From Natrinema salsiterrestre (GTDB taxonomy: Archaea > Halobacteriota > Halobacteria > Halobacteriales > Natrialbaceae): a stretch of 64,000 nt of DNA. Of this stretch, positions 1 to 9,006 are shown in pieces. A program made the translations under genes and the position numbers. Every line of letters begins with the position of its first letter. Position 1 is the first letter of the stretch. The notes beneath the pieces are model-generated. The model searched no databases. It was given only the letters and a program-made list of their open reading frames with translations, and was not told the origin of the DNA. The stretch covers positions 436,222 to 500,221 of the forward strand of contig NZ_JAMQOT010000003.1 in NCBI RefSeq assembly GCF_029502005.1. Reading direction: 5' to 3'.

Positions 1-18
1 CCGTCGCCATTATGAGCA

Positions 19-1968
19 ATGATGTCAACGACGGGTGCGGGAACGGATGAGACGACAGTTACCGATGCGACTCGGATCACAGTGACAAATATCGGCGGTA
101 TCGGAACCTGTTCGCTCACCATTCGAAAGGGGGAAACGCTTCTCACTGGACGAAACGCGACGAACCGGACCAGTCTATTGCAAGCGATCAACGGTGTCCT
201 CGGCGGGACCGCTGCGACGTTAAAGAGCGACACTGCGGAAGGCGAGGTCGTCTTGAAACTGGACGACACCACCTATACTCGACGGTTCGAACGAACGGAC
301 ACCGGGATCGAAGTGAGCGGCGATCCGTACGAGACTGACAGCGACCTCGTCGATCCGTTCGTTTCCTTACTCCAGAACAATCCCGCACGACTGGCGGTCG
401 AACGAGGGGACGACCTCCGCGATATTATCATGCGACCGGTCGATACGGAGACCATCGAACGACGAATCCGAACCCTCCAAACGGAACGCGAGGAGATAGC
501 CGACGAACTCGAAACCGTCGAGGCGCAGTCGAAGCGATTACCGACGCTCGAGGAACGACGACAGACCCTCGAGACCGAACTCGAGGCGATCGACGAGCGA
601 ATCGACGCGGCTCGAGAAGCCGCGGCCGAGTTCGAGGCGAACGCCGAAATGGCCGAAGAAGCCGAAGCCCTGGTCGATCGACTCGACGACCGTCGCCAGG
701 ACGTAAGCGAGGTGGAAGACGAGCTCGAACTGGTGGAAGCCGAACTCGACGCCCTCCGCGACCGACCGGCCGAACTCCGCGCCGAGCGAGAGGAAGTTCC
801 GGAGCATACTCAGGCGGACCTCGAACGAGTGCAAGACGAAGTACGAACGCTGCGGTCTCGAAAACGAGACCTCGAAAATACGATCGCGGATCTCTCGTCG
901 ATCGTCGATTTCAACGAGACCGTGCTCTCGGACAGCGGGTCGGACGGTCCCGCCTCGACGACCGACACCGCGGATCCGGTCGCGGAACTCGCCCCGTCGG
1001 ACGAGCAGGAGATCACCTGCTGGACCTGTGGCAGTACTGCCAAACGCGGAACGATAGAAGAGCAGTTGGACAACCTCCGGGGTGTCGTTTCCGAAAAGCA
1101 GACCGAACTCGGTGATCTGACGGATCGAATCGACGAATTGACCGCAGAGGAGGACGCCGTTCGGGAAGCGATCGACACGCGAGACCGTCTCACACGAGAG
1201 CTCGAAAACGTCGAAGCGAAACTCGAGTCGAAGCGAGCGCGACGCGAAACGCTCGAGGAACGGATTTCCGAGCTGCGTGAGACGATCACCGAACTCGAAC
1301 AGGAGGTCGCGATCACGGAAGACCTCCGGAACAACGATCTCCTCGAGACCTACGAGGAAATCAGCGACCTCCAGTACGAACGGGGACAAAAGCAGGAACA
1401 GCTGGAGACGGTCACTGACGAAATCGAGGAGATAGAGTCGCTACCGGATAAATCGCGGCTTCGAGACCGACTGGACGAGATCCGCCGGGAGTTACGCGAG
1501 GAGCGCGGTCGAGTGGACGACCTCGAGTCGCAATCGGTGTCGCAGTTCAACGAGCACATGGCGGAAGTGCTAGAGCTGCTCGATTATCGGAACATATCGC
1601 GGGTCTGGATCGAGCGGAAAGGAGAGCGCCGGAACGACCGCAACGAGGGTTCGACCTTCGATCTCCACATCGTTCGTGAGTCGGAGACCGGAACGGTTTA
1701 CGAGGATTCCGTGGACAACCTGAGCGAAAGCGAGCGCGAAGTGATCGGGTTGGTCGTCGGGCTCGCCGGCTATCTAGTCCACGAGGTGTACGAAGAGGTG
1801 CCGTTTATGTTGCTGGATTCGCTGGAAGCGATCGACTCGGAGCGCATCGCCGAGCTCATCGAGTACTTTGCGGACTACGTCCCGTACCTCGTCGTCGCCT
1901 TGCTTCCCGAAGACGCGTCCGGAATCGCGGACGAATACCAGGAGATTCCGGCAACTGAACTCGATTGA
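19..1968 (+). CDS. Archaea-specific SMC-related protein (Sph-like), first paralog
   Basis: A 649-residue SMC/Rad50-like protein. It has an N-terminal ATP-binding half (GRNATNRTS at residues 44-52 in the Walker A position), a long Glu/Arg/Leu-rich coiled coil, a CWTC zinc-hook-like turn (C334, C337) at the apex, a second coiled coil, then an ABC signature-like LSESEREV (from residue 568) and a Walker B-like FMLLDSLEAID (596-606). The usual Walker A Lys is Arg and the usual Walker B catalytic Glu is Ser, exactly as in the paralog at 6499-8454. ATG codons at 19 and 22 are both possible starts. A stop (TGA 20-22) of a frame entering from the left edge overlaps the start, so an upstream gene, possibly another rdfA-like one, may be co-transcribed. 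A role in chromosome organisation or cell shape is inferred from the family. Confidence 0.85.
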   Translation: MMSTTGAGTDETTVTDATRITVTNIGGIGTCSLTIRKGETLLTGRNATNRTSLLQAINGVLGGTAATLKSDTAEGEVVLKLDDTTYTRRFERTDTGIEVSGDPYETDSDLVDPFVSLLQNNPARLAVERGDDLRDIIMRPVDTETIERRIRTLQTEREEIADELETVEAQSKRLPTLEERRQTLETELEAIDERIDAAREAAAEFEANAEMAEEAEALVDRLDDRRQDVSEVEDELELVEAELDALRDRPAELRAEREEVPEHTQADLERVQDEVRTLRSRKRDLENTIADLSSIVDFNETVLSDSGSDGPASTTDTADPVAELAPSDEQEITCWTCGSTAKRGTIEEQLDNLRGVVSEKQTELGDLTDRIDELTAEEDAVREAIDTRDRLTRELENVEAKLESKRARRETLEERISELRETITELEQEVAITEDLRNNDLLETYEEISDLQYERGQKQEQLETVTDEIEEIESLPDKSRLRDRLDEIRRELREERGRVDDLESQSVSQFNEHMAEVLELLDYRNISRVWIERKGERRNDRNEGSTFDLHIVRESETGTVYEDSVDNLSESEREVIGLVVGLAGYLVHEVYEEVPFMLLDSLEAIDSERIAELIEYFADYVPYLVVALLPEDASGIADEYQEIPATELD

Positions 1969-2265
1969 GCCGGAACGATACTGCAATCGGACGCGACTGG
2001 CTTCGATAGGCGACGGCGAACGAAGATCGCGGTCACGGAAAGGCAATCACGGACCCGAAGAGGGCTTTAGCGGTCGGTGTGCCTGATTACGAAGCATACG
2101 GTACTCCGTGTCAGCGACGGAGTGGCAGCAGCACTGCTCCCATCCCGGGCGGATGGAATGCATCGTCTATCGATCCGTTCTGTACTGGACTTTTCGGTTA
2201 GACTAATCAGTTAGCCTAACTGGATTTGGCCGCATTGAACGCCAAAGTATCAGTTTCAAGTATAA
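1969..2265. other. Non-coding stretch after the SMC-like gene
   Basis: No convincing gene in about 300 bases. It holds the TTAG-type double operator (separate entry) and a TATA-like element (AGTATAAATAG, about 2259-2269) directed toward the decayed frame that follows. Confidence 0.5.
2198..2219. promoter_or_regulatory. Putative DtxR/SirR-type iron-repressor operator (two TTAGNCTAA boxes)
   Basis: Two boxes, TTAGACTAA (2198-2206) and TTAGCCTAA (2211-2219), lie 13 bases apart. The second sits inside a longer palindrome, CAGTTA-GCC-TAACTG. TTAGNCTAA matches the core bound by DtxR/IdeR-family metal repressors, including haloarchaeal SirR/Idr regulators. It stands about 40 bases before a TATA-like element whose downstream frame has lost its start codon, so the site looks orphaned. 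Confidence 0.5.
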
Positions 2266-2283
2266 ATAGAGATCTCGACACCA

Positions 2284-2602
2284 ATAGTCGCAATCGCTCG
2301 AGAAGGACTTCCCGGAGTTGGGACGCGAGTTCGATTCACGGCCGTTCGCCGGTGGCTCTCCGAATCCCGCATTCGTTCTGAAATCGAAATCACGGTCGAC
2401 GACTCCGGTACCACTGGCCGATACTACCGAGCCAGTCGGAACGAAATCGAGGCATACGCGGACTCTTTCGACGAATTCGATATTCGTAGCGATCCGTTTC
2501 CGAGAGGCAATCGGAACTATAGTATGAAATCCATTTCAGCAGAGGGGCAAGCTACACGCGATCAACAGCCGTCTGCAGAGGAGCAACTTCGAGCCGCTAA
2601 CT
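2284..2602 (+). pseudogene. Decayed gene of unknown function (start codon lost)
   Basis: An open frame of about 100 codons runs to the TGA at 2600-2602 and reads like a natural acidic haloarchaeal protein (segments such as FTAVRRWLSES and GRYYRASRNEIEAYADSF). It has no ATG, GTG or TTG until an ATG at 2524. About 20 bases after a good TATA element the frame has ATA (2284-2286), where a leaderless gene would have ATG. A mutated start codon, or loss of the 5' part, is the simplest reading. I do not recognise the family. Confidence 0.4.
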
Positions 2603-2882
2603 GAGGGAGTCAGGTCGCTACAATATCTGTCTTCAGAGAGATAGAAATAGGTATCTCTCTGATTCCACATATGTCTTAAATGCTATTCGATGAAGTCGCG
2701 CCTGGAGACCTTCGCCAACGGACACCGCTACGAACTGAGACTACCGAGCAAGGAACGCAGAATATATAATTTTGAGTTATAATATGATGCCCGTATTTCG
2801 AGACGGGAGACCGCAGGTACCGCGATCACGAGTCGAGCCGTCCGGTTACCGCCGCCGAGCCCCTTCACGAGCGCTGATCCGC

Positions 2883-3656
2883 TCAGAACGCACTGTCGGC
2901 GAAGCCGCCGTCGACAGTGACGACTTCGCCGGTTACGAAGGAGGCGGCGTCACTGGCGAGGAAGATCGCCGCGCCGACGATCTCCTCGCGTTCCGCGACG
3001 CGACCGAGCGGGGTTCTGTGATCGATGCGGTCGCGCTTCTCGGTTCCCTCGGCGTACGTCTCCGCGTTCTGAGGCGTGATAACGAATCCGGGCGCGATCG
3101 CGTTGACCCTGATATCCGGAGCGAGTTCCGTCGACGATGCGCGAGTGAAGGCGTCGACGCCTCCCTTGGCAGCGGTATATGCCGGGAGGTCAGCCATCGC
3201 GAGTCGGGCCGCGATGGACGAGATGTTGACGATCGAGCCGCCGGCCTCCATCGCCGGAGCGAACGTCTGTGTCACGCGACGGACCCCATCGAGCGCGACG
3301 TCGGTGACGAAGTCCCACTCGTCGTCGGAGATATTCCGGACCGACGCCCGGGAAACCGCCCCTTGCGACGCGACGACGGTATCGATGCCGCCGAGTTCCT
3401 CGACGGCCGTTTCGCGGACGCGCTCGAGCGAATCGGGCTCGGTCACGTCGCAGGTGATTCGCGTCGTTTCGACGCCTCGGGCTTCGATCTCCGATGCCGT
3501 CTCGTCGACCTTCGTTTCGTCCCGGCTCGTCGCGATGACGTCGGCCCCCTCTTCGGCGAAGCCGAGGGCGATCGCCTGTCCGATCCCGCTCGTCCCGCCC
3601 ACGACGACGGCTCGTTTGTCGGCCACGGTCACCGGGCTGTGCTGGTACTCGACCAT
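2883..3656 (-). CDS. SDR family NAD(P)-dependent oxidoreductase
   Basis: A 257-residue classical short-chain dehydrogenase/reductase. The cofactor motif GGTSGIG is at residues 20-26, the NAG-type strand appears as ASQGA (96-100), the catalytic Ser lies in NISS (144-147), and the catalytic Tyr/Lys pair is YTAAK (Y160, K164). The C-terminus ends with the usual FVTGEVVTVDGGF. I chose the Met at 3656 because the nine residues before it in the open frame are Arg/Cys-rich and outside the Rossmann fold. It is divergent from the Gfo6-type dehydrogenase at 3900. The substrate cannot be told from sequence; annotations such as 3-oxoacyl-ACP reductase or glucose 1-dehydrogenase would be guesses. Confidence 0.85.
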   Translation of the reverse strand: MVEYQHSPVTVADKRAVVVGGTSGIGQAIALGFAEEGADVIATSRDETKVDETASEIEARGVETTRITCDVTEPDSLERVRETAVEELGGIDTVVASQGAVSRASVRNISDDEWDFVTDVALDGVRRVTQTFAPAMEAGGSIVNISSIAARLAMADLPAYTAAKGGVDAFTRASSTELAPDIRVNAIAPGFVITPQNAETYAEGTEKRDRIDHRTPLGRVAEREEIVGAAIFLASDAASFVTGEVVTVDGGFADSAF

Positions 3657-3899
3657 GCGACAGTCGACCCCGGCCCGACACATTAGGGTTACTCTCCCGA
3701 TCCGACGGCCGTTCGACGGGGCGGCGGCGAGTACCGGCCCGTGCCCGGTCCGTTCCCGTTCCGGTGCGGACCGTGTGACCGGTTCCCCATCGATGTAGAG
3801 CCGGTGGTAGCGAGTCCCGTCCGCCGGACGTTCCGTGTGCTAGCTGTGGTCTCCGCGGCCATCGGTCGTTTTTTATCAAATCGGGAGGTAACCCAGGCC

Positions 3900-4973
3900 A
3901 TGCGAGAGTGGCTCGACGGCTACGAGGAACGGACGTGGCAGACGACCGAAAGCGGGACCGTACGATACGCCCTGATCGGCCTGGGCTGGTGGACGATCGA
4001 CGTCGCACTGCCGGCTATCGAGTCGTCGGACCTGGGCGAGGTGTCCGTTCTCGTCAGTAGCTCGACCGAGAAGGCGGCGCGACTCGCCGACGAGAACGAC
4101 GTCGCACGCGGAATCGGTTACGACGAGTTCCACGACGGCGCGGCCAGCGACGAGTACGACGCCGTCTACGTCGGGACGCCCAACGCCTATCACCTCGAGT
4201 ACGTCGAGAGCGCCGCCGAGCTGGACAAGGCGGTTCTCTGCGAGAAACCGATGGAGGCGACCGTCGACCGCGCCGAGACGATGGTCGAGCGCTGCGAGGC
4301 GGCGGACGTGCCCCTGATGATCGCCTATCGCATGCAGACCGATCCGGCCGTTCAGCGAGCGCGCGAACTGATCGCGGACGGCTTCGTCGGCGACCCGGTG
4401 TCCGTCTACGGGCACAACAGTCAGCCCCTCCTCGAGATGATCCCCGATCCGGACCAGTGGCGGCTCGACCCCGACCTGAGCGGGTACGGGACTTCGGTCA
4501 TGGATCTGGGCATTTACTCGATCAACACGGCCCGGTACCTGCTCCGGCGCGAGCCCGTGAGCGTCCAGTCCGAAATGGCCTCGACCCACGAGGCCTTCGC
4601 CGACGTGGCCGACGAACGCGCTTCGTCGCTGTTCGTCTTCGAGGACGACGTTCAGATGATTTCGACCGCGAGTCAGAACGCCCACGAGGACACCCACCTG
4701 AAGATTACGGGGACGGAGGGGCAGATCGAACTTCGGCCCGCCTTCCACGGGGAGTGCTCGCTGCACTGCTCGCGGGGAGACGTCTCCGTCACGGTCGAGC
4801 ACGACAGTTTCGACGCCGAACGCGAGATGGAAGAGGAGTTCGACTACTTCGCCGACCGAGTGCTGGGCGACGAGGAGATATATCCCGACGGGCGACACGG
4901 CCTGCAGGACATGCGGATCATCGAAGCGCTCCACGAGTCCGCCGAGCGGGGTGAGCCGGTCGCCCTCGAGTGA
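3900..4973 (+). CDS. gfo6: Gfo/Idh/MocA family dehydrogenase, D-xylose 1-dehydrogenase Gfo6 type
   Basis: A 357-residue Gfo/Idh/MocA oxidoreductase. The N-terminal Rossmann motif GLGWW (residues 27-31) and following WTIDVALPAIE are characteristic of the haloarchaeal Gfo6 group, which oxidises D-xylose to xylonate with NADP+. The conserved CEKP motif carrying the substrate-side Lys follows near residue 107. The start at 3900 has a good Shine-Dalgarno sequence, GGAGGT at 3884-3889, with 10-base spacing, and a TATA-like TTTTTATC at about 3869. The open frame extends further upstream, but that part is not conserved-looking. Xylose specificity comes from family resemblance; no pentose-pathway neighbours are present. 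Confidence 0.8.
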   Translation: MREWLDGYEERTWQTTESGTVRYALIGLGWWTIDVALPAIESSDLGEVSVLVSSSTEKAARLADENDVARGIGYDEFHDGAASDEYDAVYVGTPNAYHLEYVESAAELDKAVLCEKPMEATVDRAETMVERCEAADVPLMIAYRMQTDPAVQRARELIADGFVGDPVSVYGHNSQPLLEMIPDPDQWRLDPDLSGYGTSVMDLGIYSINTARYLLRREPVSVQSEMASTHEAFADVADERASSLFVFEDDVQMISTASQNAHEDTHLKITGTEGQIELRPAFHGECSLHCSRGDVSVTVEHDSFDAEREMEEEFDYFADRVLGDEEIYPDGRHGLQDMRIIEALHESAERGEPVALE

Positions 4974-5809
4974 GTGTGCGGTCTCGCGGACGTGGTCACC
5001 GGTCGGACGGCTCTCCCGCAGCGACTGAGCGACGTTCGACCGTACGTGACCGAACCGCGCAATCGACGGGTTTTGATCGGCTTGTCTGTCAAGCGCGATC
5101 GGACGAGTCGCCGTCGTCGGAACGTATCCCTTTTCCGCCGTTCACCGACCTATTGGTACGAGAACGTGCGCCGGTCTGCTCGAGAAAGGCACTGATAGCC
5201 GGTGGCGAGGTGCTTCCGACAGCGGATCGCCGGGAACTTCTGACCGGCCTTTCACTGCGTGTTCTGTAGAATCCGTTCGTGCGTGACCGCTTTCTCACAT
5301 CGGTCCCTGCTCCGCCCTCGCTCCGCCGACGGGCCACTCCCCGCGGGCCGACCGCGACCCGCCAACCGCAATGGGGCTCCTGATGGTTTACAAGCATAGT
5401 TATGTCATAGAAACTGTCGAGCGCCGAGCCCTCCCGACGGTATTCGCTCGTGCTCTCCACCGGGGACAACGACAGCCGAGCCAGCGGAGGACATCCGTGA
5501 CGTCGAAGGATAAATATTATAGCATCTGTGTGAATGTATTGCTGCCGGACTAGTATTCGAAATCGGTCGGGCCGCTGTGACGAGCTGCCTCGGTTCATCA
5601 CTGCGAAACGGAGATGATTCGTCGAAATAACGGACCCGATTCCTCCCGACTACGTCTCGAGACGGACGTCAGTGGTCGAGAACAGACAACCGGACCTGTA
5701 GAGAACCGGTTCCGAGTAATCCGGTCGTCACGGTGTCTGCGTTCCGATCCCCCCGCCGAAAGTGGCGTCAACCACAACATTTGTACGACGGGCATCAGTG
5801 ACAACCAGT
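4974..5809. other. Intergenic region without a supported gene
   Basis: About 840 bases. Arg/Ser-rich open frames on both strands lack haloarchaeal protein character. AT-rich patches include a TATA-like ATAAATATTAT at about 5511-5521, which on the minus strand would precede a 29-codon frame starting at 5494; I do not call it. A TATA-like ACATTTGTAC at 5778-5787 serves rdfA. Confidence 0.4.
5778..5787 (+). promoter_or_regulatory. TATA-like element of rdfA
   Basis: ACATTTGTAC is centred about 27 bases before the ATG at 5810, the spacing of a leaderless haloarchaeal transcript. It supports the internal Met rather than the frame-opening ATG at 5762. Confidence 0.45.
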
Positions 5810-6436
5810 ATGACAGACGATTCGAGTGGCGGGCGACGAACCAAGGTCGAGCGCGTGATGGACCAGTACGGACTCGAGGAGTGGGGTCCTCGACTGGAAG
5901 CGGAGTGGATCGGTGACGAGACGGAGCGAACGAGCCTTCGCGACCTCGCGACCGCGTTCAATCAGGCCGTCCTTCGCGCGGCCGTTCGCGACGCGGGAAC
6001 GTCCGTCCTCGAAACCGATATCGAATCCCTCTACCGAATATTGACGGACGACGACGTGTCGCGGTCCGATGCAGTCCGGAAACGTCGCGAGCTCGAGCGC
6101 TCCGGGGTCGACATCGACGACGTCCGTTCGGACTTCGTTACCCACCAGACTATTTACACGTATCTCACGAACGTTCGCGATGCCTCCCTCCCCGAGGAAG
6201 ACACCGGAGACCGCATCGACCGAAAGAAAGAGACCGTCCAGCGACTCGGCGGACGCACCCAAGTCATCACAGAGTCTACACTCGAAGAGCTGAGCAACGC
6301 AGGCGAGATCGCGGACCGAGAGTACGACGTGTTCGTCGACGTCCGCGCGATCTGTGGGAACTGTGGGGCCGACTATCCGGTCGCCGACCTGCTCGAACAG
6401 CGGGGCTGCGATTGTGACGAGAGCGACGCAACGTGA
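5810..6436 (+). CDS. rdfA: Rod-determining factor RdfA
   Basis: A 208-residue protein of the RdfA family. It opens with a short acidic tail and KVERVMDQYGL, continues with a helical region (ETERTSLRDLATAFN, LETDIESLYRILTDDDVS) and ends in a Cys cluster (CGNC then CDCDE), probably a small zinc-binding knuckle. In Haloferax volcanii, RdfA and a neighbouring SMC-like protein (Sph3) are needed for normal switching between rods and disks. The immediately following SMC-like gene reproduces that pairing. The Met at 5810 is preferred over 5762 because a TATA-like element sits about 27 bases before it. The TGA at 6434-6436 overlaps a GTG of the next frame. Confidence 0.85.
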   Translation: MTDDSSGGRRTKVERVMDQYGLEEWGPRLEAEWIGDETERTSLRDLATAFNQAVLRAAVRDAGTSVLETDIESLYRILTDDDVSRSDAVRKRRELERSGVDIDDVRSDFVTHQTIYTYLTNVRDASLPEEDTGDRIDRKKETVQRLGGRTQVITESTLEELSNAGEIADREYDVFVDVRAICGNCGADYPVADLLEQRGCDCDESDAT

Positions 6437-6470
6437 TTCAGTCGCGGAAGCCGGCTGTAACCAAACAACA

Positions 6471-6477
6471 TTTATTT
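6471..6477 (+). promoter_or_regulatory. Possible internal promoter of the SMC-like gene
   Basis: TTTATTT lies about 25 bases before the GTG at 6499, a leaderless-promoter spacing. It suggests the SMC-like gene can be transcribed independently of rdfA. Confidence 0.4.
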
Positions 6478-6498
6478 GAGCGGCATGAAGGGACCGTC

Positions 6499-8454
6499 GT
6501 GTCATCTCAAGAGTCAGTCACCTCGTCGATCACCGTTCAGGCGGAGAATATCGGGGGCATCGACAGCACCGAGGTTCGGCTCGAGCCCGGCGTGAACGTC
6601 CTGACTGGCCGAAACGCGACGAACCGGACGTCGTTTCTCCAGACCATCATGGCGGCGCTGGGAAGCCGACGGTCGTCGCTGAAAGGCGACGCGGACACCG
6701 GTTCCGTCGAATTGACGTTCGACGACGAACGGTATACGCGATCCCTCGAGCGACGCAACGGTGAGGTCGTCTTCGACGGCGATCCGTACCTCGAGAACCC
6801 GGAGCTCGCGGATCTCTTCGCGTTCCTGCTCGAGTCGAACGAGGCGCGCCGGGCCGTCAGGGCCGGCGACGATCTCCGCGAACTCATCATGCGCCCCATC
6901 GATACGGACGAGATCGAGGCCGAAATCAGCAGCCTCGAGGCCGAAAAGCGGGAGTTAGACGACCGCCTCGAGGAGCTCGCACGGCTCGATACCGAACTCC
7001 CCGATCTCGAGGAGGATCGCGTCGCGCTCGAAGACGAGATCGAGACGAAAACCGAGCGGATCGACGCCCTTGAAACCGAACTCGAGGCGTTCGATCTCGA
7101 CGTCGAGGCGAGTCGCGCCCGCAAAGACGAGATCGAATCGGCGTTCGCCGACCTCCAGGAAGCCCGCACCGAGCTCGAATCCATCGAGTACGACCTCGAG
7201 ACCGAGCGGGAGAGCTACACCGAACTGGAGGGGGAACGCGACGAGCTCGAGCAAGAGCTCGAGGCGTTCGGCGACGAGCAGGAGTCGCCGGACCGGCTCG
7301 AAGGCCGAGTACAGGAGCTTCGCGCCCGGAAGCGGTCGCTCGATACGACCGTCAGCGAGCTCCAGAGCGTGATCCGGTTCAACGAGGAGCGACTCGCCGA
7401 GGACGGGTTCGAACTCGATCTCGAGGAGACGGTCGAGTCCGACGGCGAGACCGACGACGACATCACCGAGCAACTCCTCGCGGACTCCGACGACGTGATT
7501 TGCTGGACGTGTGGCTCCCAGGTCGATCGCGAACGGGTCGAGACGACGATCGATCGATTGCGATCGCTCCGGCAACGGAAACTCGACGAACGAAGCGAGC
7601 TACAGGAACGGATCGACGAGCTCGCGACTCGGCGGAAGGAGCTCCGCGAGCGGTCCCAGAAACGCGGGGAGATCGAGACGCGACTCGAGGCGATCGACGA
7701 CGAACTCGAGCGACGGGCCCAGCGGATCGAGGACCTCGAGGCTGACCTCGAAGACCAGCAGGCTCGCGTCGACGACCTCGAATCGGACGCCGAAACGTTC
7801 GAAAACGCGGAATACGGCGATGTCATCGAGACCCACCGCGAGCAGAACCGACTCGAACTCGAACGGGAGAACCTCGAGGCGGAACGCGACGAGGTACAGG
7901 CCCGGATCGACGAAATCGAGGGGCAGATCGAGGAACGGGACGAACTCGCCGGGCGGCGTGAAACCGTCGAGGACGAGCTGACCGATCTCAGAACCCGCGT
8001 CGACCGGATCGAGGAGAATGCCGTCGATGCCTTCAACGAACACATGGACTCGATCCTCTCGATCCTCGAGTACCGGAACATCGATCGGATCTGGATCGAA
8101 CGTCGCGAGACGACGGTCCGCGAGGGGCGTCGAAAGGTTTCGCGGACCGCGTTCGACCTGCACATCGTTCGGACGACCGAGGACGGGCGAACCTACGAGG
8201 ACACCGTCGACCACCTCTCGGAGAGCGAACGGGAGGTCACGGGACTGGTCTTCGCGCTTGCCGGGTATCTGGTCCACGACGTCTACAAGGTCGTCCCGTT
8301 CATGCTGCTGGATTCGCTCGAGGCGATCGACTCGAACCGGATCGCCGACCTCGTGGAGTACTTCGAAGAGTACGTCGACTGTCTCGTCGTCGCCCTGCTT
8401 CGGGAGGACGCCGAAGCGCTCGCCGATTCGTACACGTACGTCGAGCAGATCTAG
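6499..8454 (+). CDS. sph3: Archaea-specific SMC-related protein (Sph3-like), partner of RdfA
   Basis: A 651-residue SMC/Rad50-like protein and paralog of 19-1968. The nucleotide-binding motif is GRNATNRTS (residues 37-45) with Arg in place of the Walker A Lys. Two long coiled coils flank a CWTC turn (C335, C338). The C-terminal half has LSESEREV (from 573) and FMLLDSLEAID (601 on), with Ser where most SMC proteins have the catalytic Glu. I start at GTG 6499 because it aligns with the N-terminus of the paralog and has a promoter-like element upstream; the frame is open to GTG 6433, which overlaps the rdfA stop, as an alternative. It is likely involved in cell-shape control with RdfA. Confidence 0.85.
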   Translation: MSSQESVTSSITVQAENIGGIDSTEVRLEPGVNVLTGRNATNRTSFLQTIMAALGSRRSSLKGDADTGSVELTFDDERYTRSLERRNGEVVFDGDPYLENPELADLFAFLLESNEARRAVRAGDDLRELIMRPIDTDEIEAEISSLEAEKRELDDRLEELARLDTELPDLEEDRVALEDEIETKTERIDALETELEAFDLDVEASRARKDEIESAFADLQEARTELESIEYDLETERESYTELEGERDELEQELEAFGDEQESPDRLEGRVQELRARKRSLDTTVSELQSVIRFNEERLAEDGFELDLEETVESDGETDDDITEQLLADSDDVICWTCGSQVDRERVETTIDRLRSLRQRKLDERSELQERIDELATRRKELRERSQKRGEIETRLEAIDDELERRAQRIEDLEADLEDQQARVDDLESDAETFENAEYGDVIETHREQNRLELERENLEAERDEVQARIDEIEGQIEERDELAGRRETVEDELTDLRTRVDRIEENAVDAFNEHMDSILSILEYRNIDRIWIERRETTVREGRRKVSRTAFDLHIVRTTEDGRTYEDTVDHLSESEREVTGLVFALAGYLVHDVYKVVPFMLLDSLEAIDSNRIADLVEYFEEYVDCLVVALLREDAEALADSYTYVEQI

Positions 8455-9006
8455 CCGGCGCGATTGTGACTCGTCCCCCTGTTCGACCGGTCGGTTCCGG
8501 CCCGGAGGGCGACCGGGTCGACGAAGGTCGTTCTCGCCACCCACCGTCTCCCATTTCCTATCCACAATAGTACGTAAATCGCCTCGTATTTGGGAAGTGA
8601 TAGTAATACAGAGCGGCGACCGTTCGAAGGACATCTCGTCCGTGTCCGAAATCGAATTCGGTGACATGCGACTGCTCGCCGCATTAATCGGGCTAATAGC
8701 GTTCGTCGAGCGGATCGGTCACGGACGGGTTCAAGCGAGACAGTGATTTTGTCGGGTTCGATCTTTCGAAGCGAATATCGGCCCGCTTCCTCACATCCGC
8801 TGTGAGAAATACCGCCAGCAAGCGACGAGCGTCTCTCTGGAACTGATCGATAGTAATTCGCTAGTTATCAGGACATGTCTGCTCAGAGAGTACTGTAATA
8901 TTTGGATATGTGTGCTGTGTTTTCGCTCTCGGATATCGACGGCTAGCGGATTCGGTTCGGAGTCTACCCGTGACGATTTCCCTACCGATCGTTGTGAGAC
9001 GACGGT
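8455..9006. other. Intergenic region with a possible tiny ORF
   Basis: No large gene in about 550 bases. A 34-codon plus-strand frame (GTG 8642 to TGA 8744-8746) contains a hydrophobic stretch MRLLAALIGLIAFVE; it could encode a very small membrane peptide, but nothing else supports it. Confidence 0.3.

Noticed and set aside
1..22. C-terminal end of an rdfA-like gene at the left edge
   Set aside because: Only seven codons including the stop are visible before TGA 20-22, too few to identify a family.
3876..4934. 352-codon minus-strand frame across the Gfo6-type gene
   Set aside because: Shadow of the plus-strand dehydrogenase, which has a proper Rossmann motif and Shine-Dalgarno; the antisense translation has no family character.
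5089..5601. 170-codon minus-strand frame in the 4974-5809 interval
   Set aside because: Arg/Ser-rich composition, no acidic bias, no motif and no promoter at the start; most likely chance.
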